Part shown: positions 18,558 to 26,643 of the stretch, piece after piece
Layout of the letters: each line of letters starts with the position of its first letter
Position numbering within the stretch: position 1 is the stretch's first letter
Assembly (NCBI GenBank): GCA_026387085.1
Contig: JAPLMK010000088.1
Span: 1 to 37,513 of the forward strand
Direction: 5' to 3'
DNA length: 37,513 bases
Source: Candidatus Omnitrophota bacterium
GTDB lineage: Bacteria; Ratteibacteria; UBA8468; MWAK01
Notes under the pieces: generated by a model
What the model was told of the DNA's origin: nothing
What the model saw: only the letters and a program-made list of their open reading frames with translations
Databases searched by the model: none
Program-made: the position numbers and the translations under genes

Positions 18558-19829
18558 TTATTTATCTCCCATGTATCCGTTTTTTTTCCAGATTTTGCGG
18601 GACAGAGCAAGTCCTTTCGGGGGCGGTTTTGGAGTCCCGAGGATGCTGGGCGGCATTTTTTTATAACCGAGTTTTCCGTGTGATGGTAACGGAGAATACG
18701 TGTCTTTCTCATATATTTTTCGGCTGGATTCTTTCCGGAAATCAGGAACGTCCAGCGGTTTACCGTCTTCCAGGGCGCTCTTCCACGCCAGAATTCCGAC
18801 CGAAGACATTGTTACTCCGCGGTAAACATCCAGAAACGGAGATTTGCCGGTTCGAATTGCTTTTGCAAACTCGAAGAGTGTCCAAAAATCTCCGCCGCCG
18901 TGCCCGGTTTTGCGGGCCAGGTTGCCATGTTCCAGCCAATTGGGGGCATAAGTCCGTTCGGCAATTTCCCCGGGTTTTAAATTCCAACTTTCATGCCAGA
19001 TTCGGACTTGGCCAGGCCCGAAATATCCGGGCCCGCGCGTGATTTCCATCGCGCCCCGCGATCCGTGCAACCGATACCAGCAACTGTGGCCGGGGAGCAA
19101 AAGTCCGAAAATACGGAACACGGCGCCGTTATCCATCCGGCAGAGAATAACGGAACCGGGATCGGCCACGCGGACACATTCCGCATCAACCGAACGGCAG
19201 ACGATTGATAAGCCGTTGACCTTAACCGGCATCGTTTCGGTGATGTACATAAGCGGAGCCAAGGCATGGGTGCAGTAATAAGTGGAAGGAATCCAGGAGC
19301 GCCAATGGTTTATGCCCGGAGAGATAGCCAGCCGGTCGCGACTGGACATGGGGTGATTATATTCGCCTTCAGCGTAGGTTACCTCTCCGATTTCGTCGGC
19401 GCGATAGAGCCGCCTCATTTCCATGTTGAAGGCCGTATAGGGATAATTTTCCGCCAGCGTATAGACTAATCCGCTCTTTTCAACTGCCCGGCACAGCGCC
19501 ACTCCTTCAGCCAGCGTTGCGTTGCAGGCGGTTTCGCTCATCACGTGCATTCCCGCCTTAAGCGCTTTAATCGCAAAAGGGGCGTGCTCGTGAAAATAAT
19601 TAGCCAGCACTACCGCATCCATATCATGCTCCAAAAACTGGTTGTAATCGGTGTAGGTGGCCACTTTTTGCTGTTTGCCGAATTCTTTAAGTTTTTCCTG
19701 CCAGGTGTCGCACACGGCTACGAGCTTAAAACCGGTGGCTTTTGCGGCATCACCGGTAAAAGAACTGCCGCGTCCGAGCCCGACCACCCCAACACGAATA
19801 ACCTGTTTTTTTCTACGTGACGCGCTCAT
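18558..19829 (-). CDS. Gfo/Idh/MocA family oxidoreductase (GH109-like subgroup), paralog B
   Basis: [84 protein letters not shown]. Clearly paralogous to 16257-17504. Confidence 0.88.
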   Translation of the reverse strand: MSASRRKKQVIRVGVVGLGRGSSFTGDAAKATGFKLVAVCDTWQEKLKEFGKQQKVATYTDYNQFLEHDMDAVVLANYFHEHAPFAIKALKAGMHVMSETACNATLAEGVALCRAVEKSGLVYTLAENYPYTAFNMEMRRLYRADEIGEVTYAEGEYNHPMSSRDRLAISPGINHWRSWIPSTYYCTHALAPLMYITETMPVKVNGLSIVCRSVDAECVRVADPGSVILCRMDNGAVFRIFGLLLPGHSCWYRLHGSRGAMEITRGPGYFGPGQVRIWHESWNLKPGEIAERTYAPNWLEHGNLARKTGHGGGDFWTLFEFAKAIRTGKSPFLDVYRGVTMSSVGILAWKSALEDGKPLDVPDFRKESSRKIYEKDTYSPLPSHGKLGYKKMPPSILGTPKPPPKGLALSRKIWKKNGYMGDK

Positions 19830-19850
19830 AATTTTTCCCTGTTTCCCCGG

Positions 19851-20996
19851 TTAATTTCGGCCGTGCTGACGGTAATAATTTAACCCCTCCACCAATGCTT
19901 GTATATTTTCCCAGGGTACGCCGGGTGCAATGGAACTGCTTCCCCCCAGGAACAAGCCGGTTTTCGGTCCCTGTGCTACCAGCCACTCCATTTCCTTGCG
20001 CACGTTGTTGGGTTTACCGAACGGCAGAGTGCGGGTTACCGAAACACCGGCGATAATAAGCAGGGAGTCCCCGTCTTTGGTTTTCATCCGGCAGATTTTT
20101 TCGTAATCCATCCCGTCTTCATACTGGAATCCTTGAAATCCGCAAAGGCCTGCTTCTAACAGCCGTGGGACCATTTCCATCAGGTTGCCGTCGCAGTGCC
20201 AGATTAATTTCACGCCGGCATCGAGCATCGGTTTAAGGGAACGCACAAAGTGCGGAAACCATATTTTATCCAGTGTTTGTATATCCACCAGCGTCCCCCT
20301 GGAGTCGGCCATATCGGCGTCCAACCGGTTCAGGGGCGGCAATCCGCCTTCCGCGTAGGTGCGGGCGCCGGCGTTATTCTCATGTATTGCCAGTTCCGCC
20401 TGGAGGGCAAAATCACGCTCAATGACTTCCGGATAAAGCGCATAAGCCATGAAATAATTCGCATAGCCGTAGTCATCGTATCTAAAGCGCGGAAACCAGC
20501 AGTTATAGGGCGCTTTTAATATGGCAGAACCCAAAAGCAATTGGGTTGTTTCTTCATTGAAAAGAATTTGCCGGAACCGGTTTTTTCCCATATCGCCGTC
20601 ATCCCGATTCCACGCGTCAATATCCCGTTGCAATTGCGGAAATATTTTTTGTTCCAGATGGGCAACCGTGGCTTCCGGCGAATCAATGACCATTCCGTCC
20701 CGGACAATCTGTTCTTGTCCCGTGGTGGCTCCTTTCTTGGTTTCCGGTTCGTAGCCATGGTCTCCCATGCCCAGCGGATTATCGGGAATCCACTGGTCGA
20801 TCATGCAAGTTCCAATATTTTTTTGCATGCCTAAATAAGTTTCAATTGGCCTTTGCTTGTAGGTCCCTTCCGGCACGCCCGCCAGCCGGTCAATTATCCG
20901 ATGTTCCATGGGATTAATGAGCCATGAAGGAATCCCCTGGGCGGTTTTTTGATGAATGGTGTCCAAAGCCAACATAGCATTTTCCTGTAATTTCAT
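19851..20996 (-). CDS. Uroporphyrinogen decarboxylase-like (UroD superfamily) protein, type 2
   Basis: 381 aa; FVRSLKPMLDAGVKLIWHCDGNLMEMVPRLLEAGLCGFQGFQYEDGMDYEKI typical of UroD-like TIM barrels in carbohydrate loci. Confidence 0.8.
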   Translation of the reverse strand: MKLQENAMLALDTIHQKTAQGIPSWLINPMEHRIIDRLAGVPEGTYKQRPIETYLGMQKNIGTCMIDQWIPDNPLGMGDHGYEPETKKGATTGQEQIVRDGMVIDSPEATVAHLEQKIFPQLQRDIDAWNRDDGDMGKNRFRQILFNEETTQLLLGSAILKAPYNCWFPRFRYDDYGYANYFMAYALYPEVIERDFALQAELAIHENNAGARTYAEGGLPPLNRLDADMADSRGTLVDIQTLDKIWFPHFVRSLKPMLDAGVKLIWHCDGNLMEMVPRLLEAGLCGFQGFQYEDGMDYEKICRMKTKDGDSLLIIAGVSVTRTLPFGKPNNVRKEMEWLVAQGPKTGLFLGGSSSIAPGVPWENIQALVEGLNYYRQHGRN

Positions 20997-21084
20997 AATT
21001 ATTTTTTTGTGGTTAATTTATCGCGGACATTTCCCTTGTTGTTTTCGATAAATGGATTAATACAGTTAGATCCGCACATATTTT

Positions 21085-22473
21085 TTAAATTATAATTGTT
21101 TTCCAACCCATCAATTTGCCAAACCCAACAATCTCTTTGGAGTCAGTTCCATATAACAGCGCCAGGTGGTGGGTGCCCCCGGCCCGGCTGTATTCAGCCA
21201 GAAAATCGGCAATCGGCAACAAAGGTTTTATCCATCCGTGCACGGTCTCAACCATCCGGTTTTCGCCGGTAACCTTCAAAACTCTTATCGGAGCAACCAG
21301 CAGGGTATAGCTGTTGTTTGCGCCGGGCGCAAGGTTAACCAGAACGGCCGGACCCGGCTTCAGACAACCGGCCAGTTTGACCTGGCTCTGGTTGGCGGTA
21401 AACGGCAGTTTAGCTTCAACTAAGCGGGGTCTGGCGGCCAGAACGTTCGGGTTGACCTCTCCCATGTGGCTGAGAAAAATGGAGTTGCCTTTCCAGTCCG
21501 GGCAGAACATTTCGGTAAAGGTGGTTTCCGGATAGCAATTGGCCAGGCCGGCGACCAGAGCTGCAGTTAATACATCTCCCTCGCCGGCGTAACCGATGCC
21601 TTTGGCCATAGACCGGCTGGCTTCCAAAAAAGGGATAGCCGGCAGACCATATTTTTTTTCAACTTCCAAAAAATTAAAAGTAAAAGCGGATAATCTTTCC
21701 CGATTCACCCAACGCCTTACGGCAATGCCGGCCATAATTGTCCGGCGGAGAGTTTCGGTTTTGACGCCTGATGTCTCAAACTTTTCGTAAACATCGGCCA
21801 ATTCTTTTTTAACTTCCCGGTCGTCGCTTTGCGGAACCAGAGAACGAATTAAAGATGGTTTGCCGATAATAGTGTGAATGCCGATGGTGTCGCGTAAAGT
21901 TTTAGCCGGGACCGCAAAATCACCCATGCCTTTGAAATAATCGCCCAACTGTCCAACCCGGGCCGTTTTCAAGAAAGAAGATATTTTTGCGCTTTTTGCC
22001 CAGAGGACAACGCGGTCCAATATATCCGACTCCTCCCAGTGTCCGGCTTCGATTTGAAAAGATTTTCCTTTTCTTTTCAAAAGGTTGCACAGGTCCTGGA
22101 CACCGTGAATGCCGTGGTTTTGCATGATTGCTTCCGGGGACTGTTTGGGTCCGAAATTAAAAACCGGCGTGGTGTCAAGCACGACAACCGGTATTTTTGT
22201 GGCGGCCAGAACATCAACTGATTCCAGTGAAGGCGAATAGGCAAGGTGCAGAGTTACGATCATGTCAACCTTCGCGTTTTCAAAAACCCGGACCGAACGC
22301 AAAAACTCGCTTCTTAAACGGCAGACCGGAACTTCCGTAACCGCAACTCCCCGGTTGCGCAGTTCTTTGCTTATGGTCTTGAGGAAATTTTCCGCACCAG
22401 GCCTGGCTTTCGGGAGTTTCCGGTCATACAATTCAAGGTATAGGGGTAAAAGGCCGACCTTAGGTTTTTCCAT
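21085..22473 (-). CDS. L-fucose / L-arabinose isomerase-like protein
   Basis: KVGLLPLYLELYDRKLPKARPGAENFLKTISKELRNRGV...VDMIVTLHLAYSPSLESVDVLAATKIPVVVLDTTPVFNFGP, FucI/AraA fold pattern, 462 aa. Confidence 0.82.
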   Translation of the reverse strand: MEKPKVGLLPLYLELYDRKLPKARPGAENFLKTISKELRNRGVAVTEVPVCRLRSEFLRSVRVFENAKVDMIVTLHLAYSPSLESVDVLAATKIPVVVLDTTPVFNFGPKQSPEAIMQNHGIHGVQDLCNLLKRKGKSFQIEAGHWEESDILDRVVLWAKSAKISSFLKTARVGQLGDYFKGMGDFAVPAKTLRDTIGIHTIIGKPSLIRSLVPQSDDREVKKELADVYEKFETSGVKTETLRRTIMAGIAVRRWVNRERLSAFTFNFLEVEKKYGLPAIPFLEASRSMAKGIGYAGEGDVLTAALVAGLANCYPETTFTEMFCPDWKGNSIFLSHMGEVNPNVLAARPRLVEAKLPFTANQSQVKLAGCLKPGPAVLVNLAPGANNSYTLLVAPIRVLKVTGENRMVETVHGWIKPLLPIADFLAEYSRAGGTHHLALLYGTDSKEIVGFGKLMGWKTIII

Positions 22474-22474
22474 T

Positions 22475-23287
22475 TTAGTCTTTTAAGCCGTATTTTTGAA
22501 GCGCTTTTTTCGGAGAAATTCCATTTTTGACCACGGCGCAGAGGGCGGATTGAAAAGCAGACGGATTTTTAACCTGGAGGGCGTTCCGTCCAAAAACAAC
22601 TCCCTGGGCGCCTTCGGAAATTTCTTGGCGGGCCAGTTCCAATGCTTCAAGCTGGGTGGGTAGTTTTGCGGCGCCCAGGGCGAAAATTGGTACCGGGCAT
22701 CCGGCTACCACTTCCGAAAACTTATGGGTGTAAAAGGTTTTAATCATATCGGCGCCGAGTTCCGCTGAAATGCGGCAACCCAGTTTCACCTGCTGGTGCA
22801 TATCTTCCGGACTTAAATTGTCGCTGTCTGCGGGAAAATATTCTCCAATCACCGGCAATCCAATCCGGTGACATTCCGCGATTGCTTTCCTGAAAATTCC
22901 AACATTTTGGGCATCCCGCTTTTCGTCCCCGGTCTTCAGGGTCAGGGAAACCAGAGCCATCTCTACTCCGGAAAAAGCCGCCTCTTCCGGAGAGAAAGAT
23001 TCAACGCTGACCGCTTCCTTGTAATTCCAGTGGAAACAATAAACGGTGTTCCAGTTCAGGCGTCCGATAACCAGGGGGGCGCCTTTGGCGGTAAAGTAAT
23101 TTCCGGTGTGCCTGACCATCCCGGGACTCATCAGGACGCCGTCCACTTCCTTGTTAATCTTGGATACGGTTTCGGAAAAGTCAACCATACCGGAGATTGG
23201 TCCGTCAAATTCTCCGTGGTCGCAGGCGATTATTACCGCTTTTCCCCGGCTGAATAACTTGTCCGTTTTAATCGTTATTGAGTTCAT
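22475..23287 (-). CDS. Class I aldolase, DhnA/LsrF/DeoC-type
   Basis: VIIACDHGEFDGPISGMVDF, ELGADMIKTFYTHKF (Schiff-base Lys region), GAQGVVFGRNALQVKNP. Start MNSITIK at 23287. Confidence 0.87.
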   Translation of the reverse strand: MNSITIKTDKLFSRGKAVIIACDHGEFDGPISGMVDFSETVSKINKEVDGVLMSPGMVRHTGNYFTAKGAPLVIGRLNWNTVYCFHWNYKEAVSVESFSPEEAAFSGVEMALVSLTLKTGDEKRDAQNVGIFRKAIAECHRIGLPVIGEYFPADSDNLSPEDMHQQVKLGCRISAELGADMIKTFYTHKFSEVVAGCPVPIFALGAAKLPTQLEALELARQEISEGAQGVVFGRNALQVKNPSAFQSALCAVVKNGISPKKALQKYGLKD

Positions 23288-23327
23288 ATTGGTTTTGATG
23301 CCTCCGCCATAATTGAAATTTTTAATC

Positions 23328-24452
23328 TTAAACCCAAATATTGTTTGTTTCCGAAATCCTGACCTTATCCAGCAGACGGACATTATAGATTCCGTCGTAG
23401 AAGGAAGGATTGGCTTGGCGGTTGTCCCGGATGCACTCCAGGAAATTTTCCAGGCAGTGGATATGTCCGCTGAGCCAGCCGCCGCTGAACTTTGGCCCGG
23501 GGAATGGAACGGCCGGTTTCGGATAACGGTTGACCGTTACCAGTTTTTTGAAACCGGCGCTGCCCCCGATTGGTTCATCCGGGTCGGACTGGTCGTAGAA
23601 TTCCAGGAAATTGGGCTCCATGGAATTAAAACGCAGGGCGCCGCGGGTCCCGTAAATCTCAAACCTTACTTCATCCTGAATTCCGGTCGCCACTTTTGAC
23701 GCTTCAATTACACCCAGGCACCCACTTTTCATCCGGGCGTTGATAATCACAAAATCCTCCGCCGTCACCTTTTCCATGGCTCCGTCTTTACCCGGCCTTT
23801 TCGGATAAAGAATCCGGCTGACCCCGGATATCCGGTCAAATTCTCCGGCCAGAAAACAAGCCAGGTCAACCGCGTGGCTGCCCAGGTCAGCCAATACGCC
23901 GCCGCCCATTTCCGCGTCCTGTTTCCAGCCCATCGGTTTTTTGGGGTCAACGCTTCCGGAGTGGTAATAAGCGATGCGGAAAGATATTATTTTTCCCAGA
24001 GCGCCCTTTTCAATCAGGTTTTTCGCTTTAAGGGTGGCCGGGTAGAAACGCAGGTGAAATGTCATCTGGTGGATTCCGGAATAATTCTGGAGGGCAGCCT
24101 CAATCGCTTGCGCTTCAAGACCGCTGCAAACAAGCGGCTTATCGCAGTAGATGTGTTTACCGGCGGTCAGGGCGGCCAGGACCTGTTCCCGGTGGAAAAT
24201 ATTAGGCGAGCAGATATGGATAATGTCAATCTTCGGGTGGTTTATCAATTCCCGGGAATCATTGGTGGCAAATTCAAAACCGAAATCGGATTTAGCTTGC
24301 TCGGCCGTCTCCCGGTGCGCCGTGCAGACACCGAATAGTTTTGCCTTCAGCGGTACCGGCCGGTAATAGAATTTAAGGTTTTCGTATCCGTAGGCGTGGA
24401 CACTACCGATGAATCCGAAGCCGATGATGCCGATGTTATAAATCTTTTCCAT
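23328..24452 (-). CDS. Gfo/Idh/MocA family oxidoreductase
   Basis: IYNIGIIGFGFIGSVHAYGYENL..., ICSPNIFHREQVLAALTAGKHIYCDKPLV. Start MEKIYN at 24452. Confidence 0.92.
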   Translation of the reverse strand: MEKIYNIGIIGFGFIGSVHAYGYENLKFYYRPVPLKAKLFGVCTAHRETAEQAKSDFGFEFATNDSRELINHPKIDIIHICSPNIFHREQVLAALTAGKHIYCDKPLVCSGLEAQAIEAALQNYSGIHQMTFHLRFYPATLKAKNLIEKGALGKIISFRIAYYHSGSVDPKKPMGWKQDAEMGGGVLADLGSHAVDLACFLAGEFDRISGVSRILYPKRPGKDGAMEKVTAEDFVIINARMKSGCLGVIEASKVATGIQDEVRFEIYGTRGALRFNSMEPNFLEFYDQSDPDEPIGGSAGFKKLVTVNRYPKPAVPFPGPKFSGGWLSGHIHCLENFLECIRDNRQANPSFYDGIYNVRLLDKVRISETNNIWV

Positions 24453-24490
24453 CGCTTTATTAAGCCGCTGATTGTTGTGGGAAAATATAT

Positions 24491-24506
24491 CGAAACCAAA
24501 CGAAAC
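24491..24506 (+). promoter_or_regulatory. Putative DeoR-type operator: CGAAAC direct repeat, 10-bp periodicity
   Basis: CGAAAC-caaa-CGAAAC between the divergent Gfo/Idh operon and deoR gene. Confidence 0.5.
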
Positions 24507-24511
24507 TAATG

Positions 24512-24540
24512 TTGACAAAAATCTTAACATATAATAAAAT
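24512..24540 (+). promoter_or_regulatory. Putative promoter of the deoR-kinase-aminotransferase operon
   Basis: TTGACA (24512-24517), 17-bp spacer, TAAAAT (24535-24540). Confidence 0.75.
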
Positions 24541-24549
24541 TAGTGTCAA
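24521..24549 (-). promoter_or_regulatory. Putative promoter of the minus-strand sugar cluster
   Basis: Minus strand TTGACA (24549-24544), 17-bp spacer, TAAGAT (24526-24521); physically overlaps the plus promoter. Confidence 0.7.
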
Positions 24550-24558
24550 GGAAAATAA

Positions 24559-25347
24559 ATGGGCATAAATTCCCTTAAAAGGAAAGAGATGATACGTTCG
24601 GCAGTTGCCGGCCGCGGGGAGGTTTTGGTCTCGGAACTGGTTAAGCGGCTTGGCGTATCCGAGGTTACCATCCGTCGCTATCTGGAAGAGTTAGAAAAAG
24701 AAGGCGTCCTTACCCGTACTTACGGCGGGGCCATAAAGAACGAAGCCCGGATTTCTCCGGAATTCTTGTTCACCGAAAAATCCCAGCGCAACCTGGCGGA
24801 AAAGAAAGTGATCGCCCGGGCCGCCGTTAATCTTGTCCGGGAGGGCGAAACGATATTTTTAGATTCCGGAACCACCATCCTGGAACTCAGCCGTCTTCTG
24901 AAAAAAAGCCGGCTGAGTTTTACCGTTGCCACCACCTCGCTGCCAGTAGCCTCGGAATTATTTCCGTTGGAAAGAATCAAGGTGCTGCTGCTGGGTGGTT
25001 TTCTGAGACGGGAACTCTTTGATTTCTTCGGCCCCTTTTCCCGGGAAGAGTTGAGCCGGCTTACTTTCAACCAGGCCTTTTTGGGCGTGGATGGAATTTC
25101 CGGTCAGGAAGGTCTTACCACGACCGATTCCGTAACCGCCCTGATCGAAGAAACGGTTATTAAAAAAAGCCAGAAAATCAACATCCTGGCCGACCATTCC
25201 AAGATTGGACATATTGCGCTCATACCCTACGGCAACATTCAGGGTATTGCCAAAACAAAACGGCTGATAACCGATTCCGGCGCCGCGCCGGAAGAATTGC
25301 GTAATTTAAAGAAGATGGGGTTAGAAGTAATTGTGGTTAAAGTTTGA
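24559..25347 (+). CDS. DeoR/GlpR family transcriptional regulator
   Basis: N-terminal HTH (LVKRLGVSEVTIRRYLEELEKEGVLTRTYGGA), C-terminal DeoR sensor (IFLDSGTTILELSRLL, LGVDGISGQEGLTTTD). Confidence 0.96.
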   Translation: MGINSLKRKEMIRSAVAGRGEVLVSELVKRLGVSEVTIRRYLEELEKEGVLTRTYGGAIKNEARISPEFLFTEKSQRNLAEKKVIARAAVNLVREGETIFLDSGTTILELSRLLKKSRLSFTVATTSLPVASELFPLERIKVLLLGGFLRRELFDFFGPFSREELSRLTFNQAFLGVDGISGQEGLTTTDSVTALIEETVIKKSQKINILADHSKIGHIALIPYGNIQGIAKTKRLITDSGAAPEELRNLKKMGLEVIVVKV

Positions 25348-25356
25348 ATTTTAACT

Positions 25357-26643
25357 ATGGTTCTGGTTATTGACAGCGGAACGACAAATACCAAGGCGTT
25401 TCTTTTTGATAGAGCCGGTAAACCGGTCTGTGAATCCCGCTGTCCGACCGGAACGCTTCATCCCGGACCGGGAATGGTGGAACAGGAAGCGGAAGAATGG
25501 TGGCTGGCGGCTCTGTCCGCTGTTCAAAAAATACGGCGCGCCACAATTGGTTTGTCAAATATAAAAATCGACGCCATTATTACCAGCACCCAGGGCGGGA
25601 CCTTCGCTCCCCTGGACAAGGAACTGGAACCGCTTCGGCCCGGCATAACCTGGCTTGATAACCGCGCCAAATCCGAAGCCGGAAAACTAAACCGCCGGTA
25701 CGGAAAAACATTCTATCTTAAGACGGGTCACGTTCTCCGGGGCTGGTGTCCGATAATAGCCATTCCCTGGGTTAAAAAAAATGAACCGGAAATTTACCGG
25801 AAAACAGCCCGGATATCGTTTGTGGCAGACTACCTGAACTACAAAATGACCGGCCGGTTCTTTATCGATCAGACCGCGGCCGGCATGACTTCATTTTTCA
25901 ACGTTAAATCCGGAGCCTGGGATAGAAATCTTTTGGATATTACCGGAATAAAAAGTAATTTTTTGCCGGAAATTGTGTTGTCCGGCAAATCCGGAGGCAG
26001 ATTAAAAAGAGAGGCGGCAAAACTCTTAGGGCTTTCGGAAGGTATACCGGTTATTTCCGGCGGCCACGACCAGTACTGTGCCTCGCTGGGTGCCGGCGCG
26101 GTAAGCCCCGGAGATTGCTTACTTTCCTGCGGCACTGCCTGGGTTCTGCTGGTTTTAACCAGGGGACCGGTCTTCAAGCCAGGCTCGGACTGGACCCCGG
26201 GCCGACATTTCCAGCCGGGAACGTTTGGTCTGATGGGAGCGATTTCAAACGGCGGCGTCGTGCTTGATTGGATGCAGAAAACATTAAGGTTGTCTTCCCG
26301 GCGTCCGCTTTTGGTGCCGGGAAAAGAAAAAATGATTCAGGTCGTTTCCTGTTTTAGCGAAGGTAAAGGCGCCATCAAAAATCTTAATTTAGCCAGCAAA
26401 CCCCAAGATATCTACCGCGCAACACTTAAAGCGCTGGTACGGCAGGTTTCCGTTTATCTTAATCAGATTAAGAATGAGGTTGAAATAAAGCGCCTTTTTC
26501 TGGTCGGCGGGGGGGTGAAAGAACCGCTGCTACTCCCGATTCTTACGAAAATCACCGGCCTGAAGATCATAGTGCCGGATGTAAATGAGGCAGCCGCCAG
26601 AGGCGCAGCGTTCCTGGCCCTAAAATATTTGGAGGAAAAATAA
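25357..26643 (+). CDS. FGGY-family carbohydrate kinase
   Basis: VLVIDSGTTNTKAFLFDRAGKPV, ITSTQGG, GGHDQYCASLGAGAVSPGDCLLSCGTAWV, FLVGGGVKEPLLLPI. Confidence 0.93.
   Translation: MVLVIDSGTTNTKAFLFDRAGKPVCESRCPTGTLHPGPGMVEQEAEEWWLAALSAVQKIRRATIGLSNIKIDAIITSTQGGTFAPLDKELEPLRPGITWLDNRAKSEAGKLNRRYGKTFYLKTGHVLRGWCPIIAIPWVKKNEPEIYRKTARISFVADYLNYKMTGRFFIDQTAAGMTSFFNVKSGAWDRNLLDITGIKSNFLPEIVLSGKSGGRLKREAAKLLGLSEGIPVISGGHDQYCASLGAGAVSPGDCLLSCGTAWVLLVLTRGPVFKPGSDWTPGRHFQPGTFGLMGAISNGGVVLDWMQKTLRLSSRRPLLVPGKEKMIQVVSCFSEGKGAIKNLNLASKPQDIYRATLKALVRQVSVYLNQIKNEVEIKRLFLVGGGVKEPLLLPILTKITGLKIIVPDVNEAAARGAAFLALKYLEEK

Noticed and set aside
20999-21079. 26-aa minus-strand mini ORF MCGSNCINPFIENNKGNVRDKLTTKK
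   Set aside because: No Shine-Dalgarno, AT-rich gap, no homology basis. It shares the short string ttgttgttttcgataaa with the 3' end of the Gfo/Idh gene at ~16270, but this is too short to interpret.
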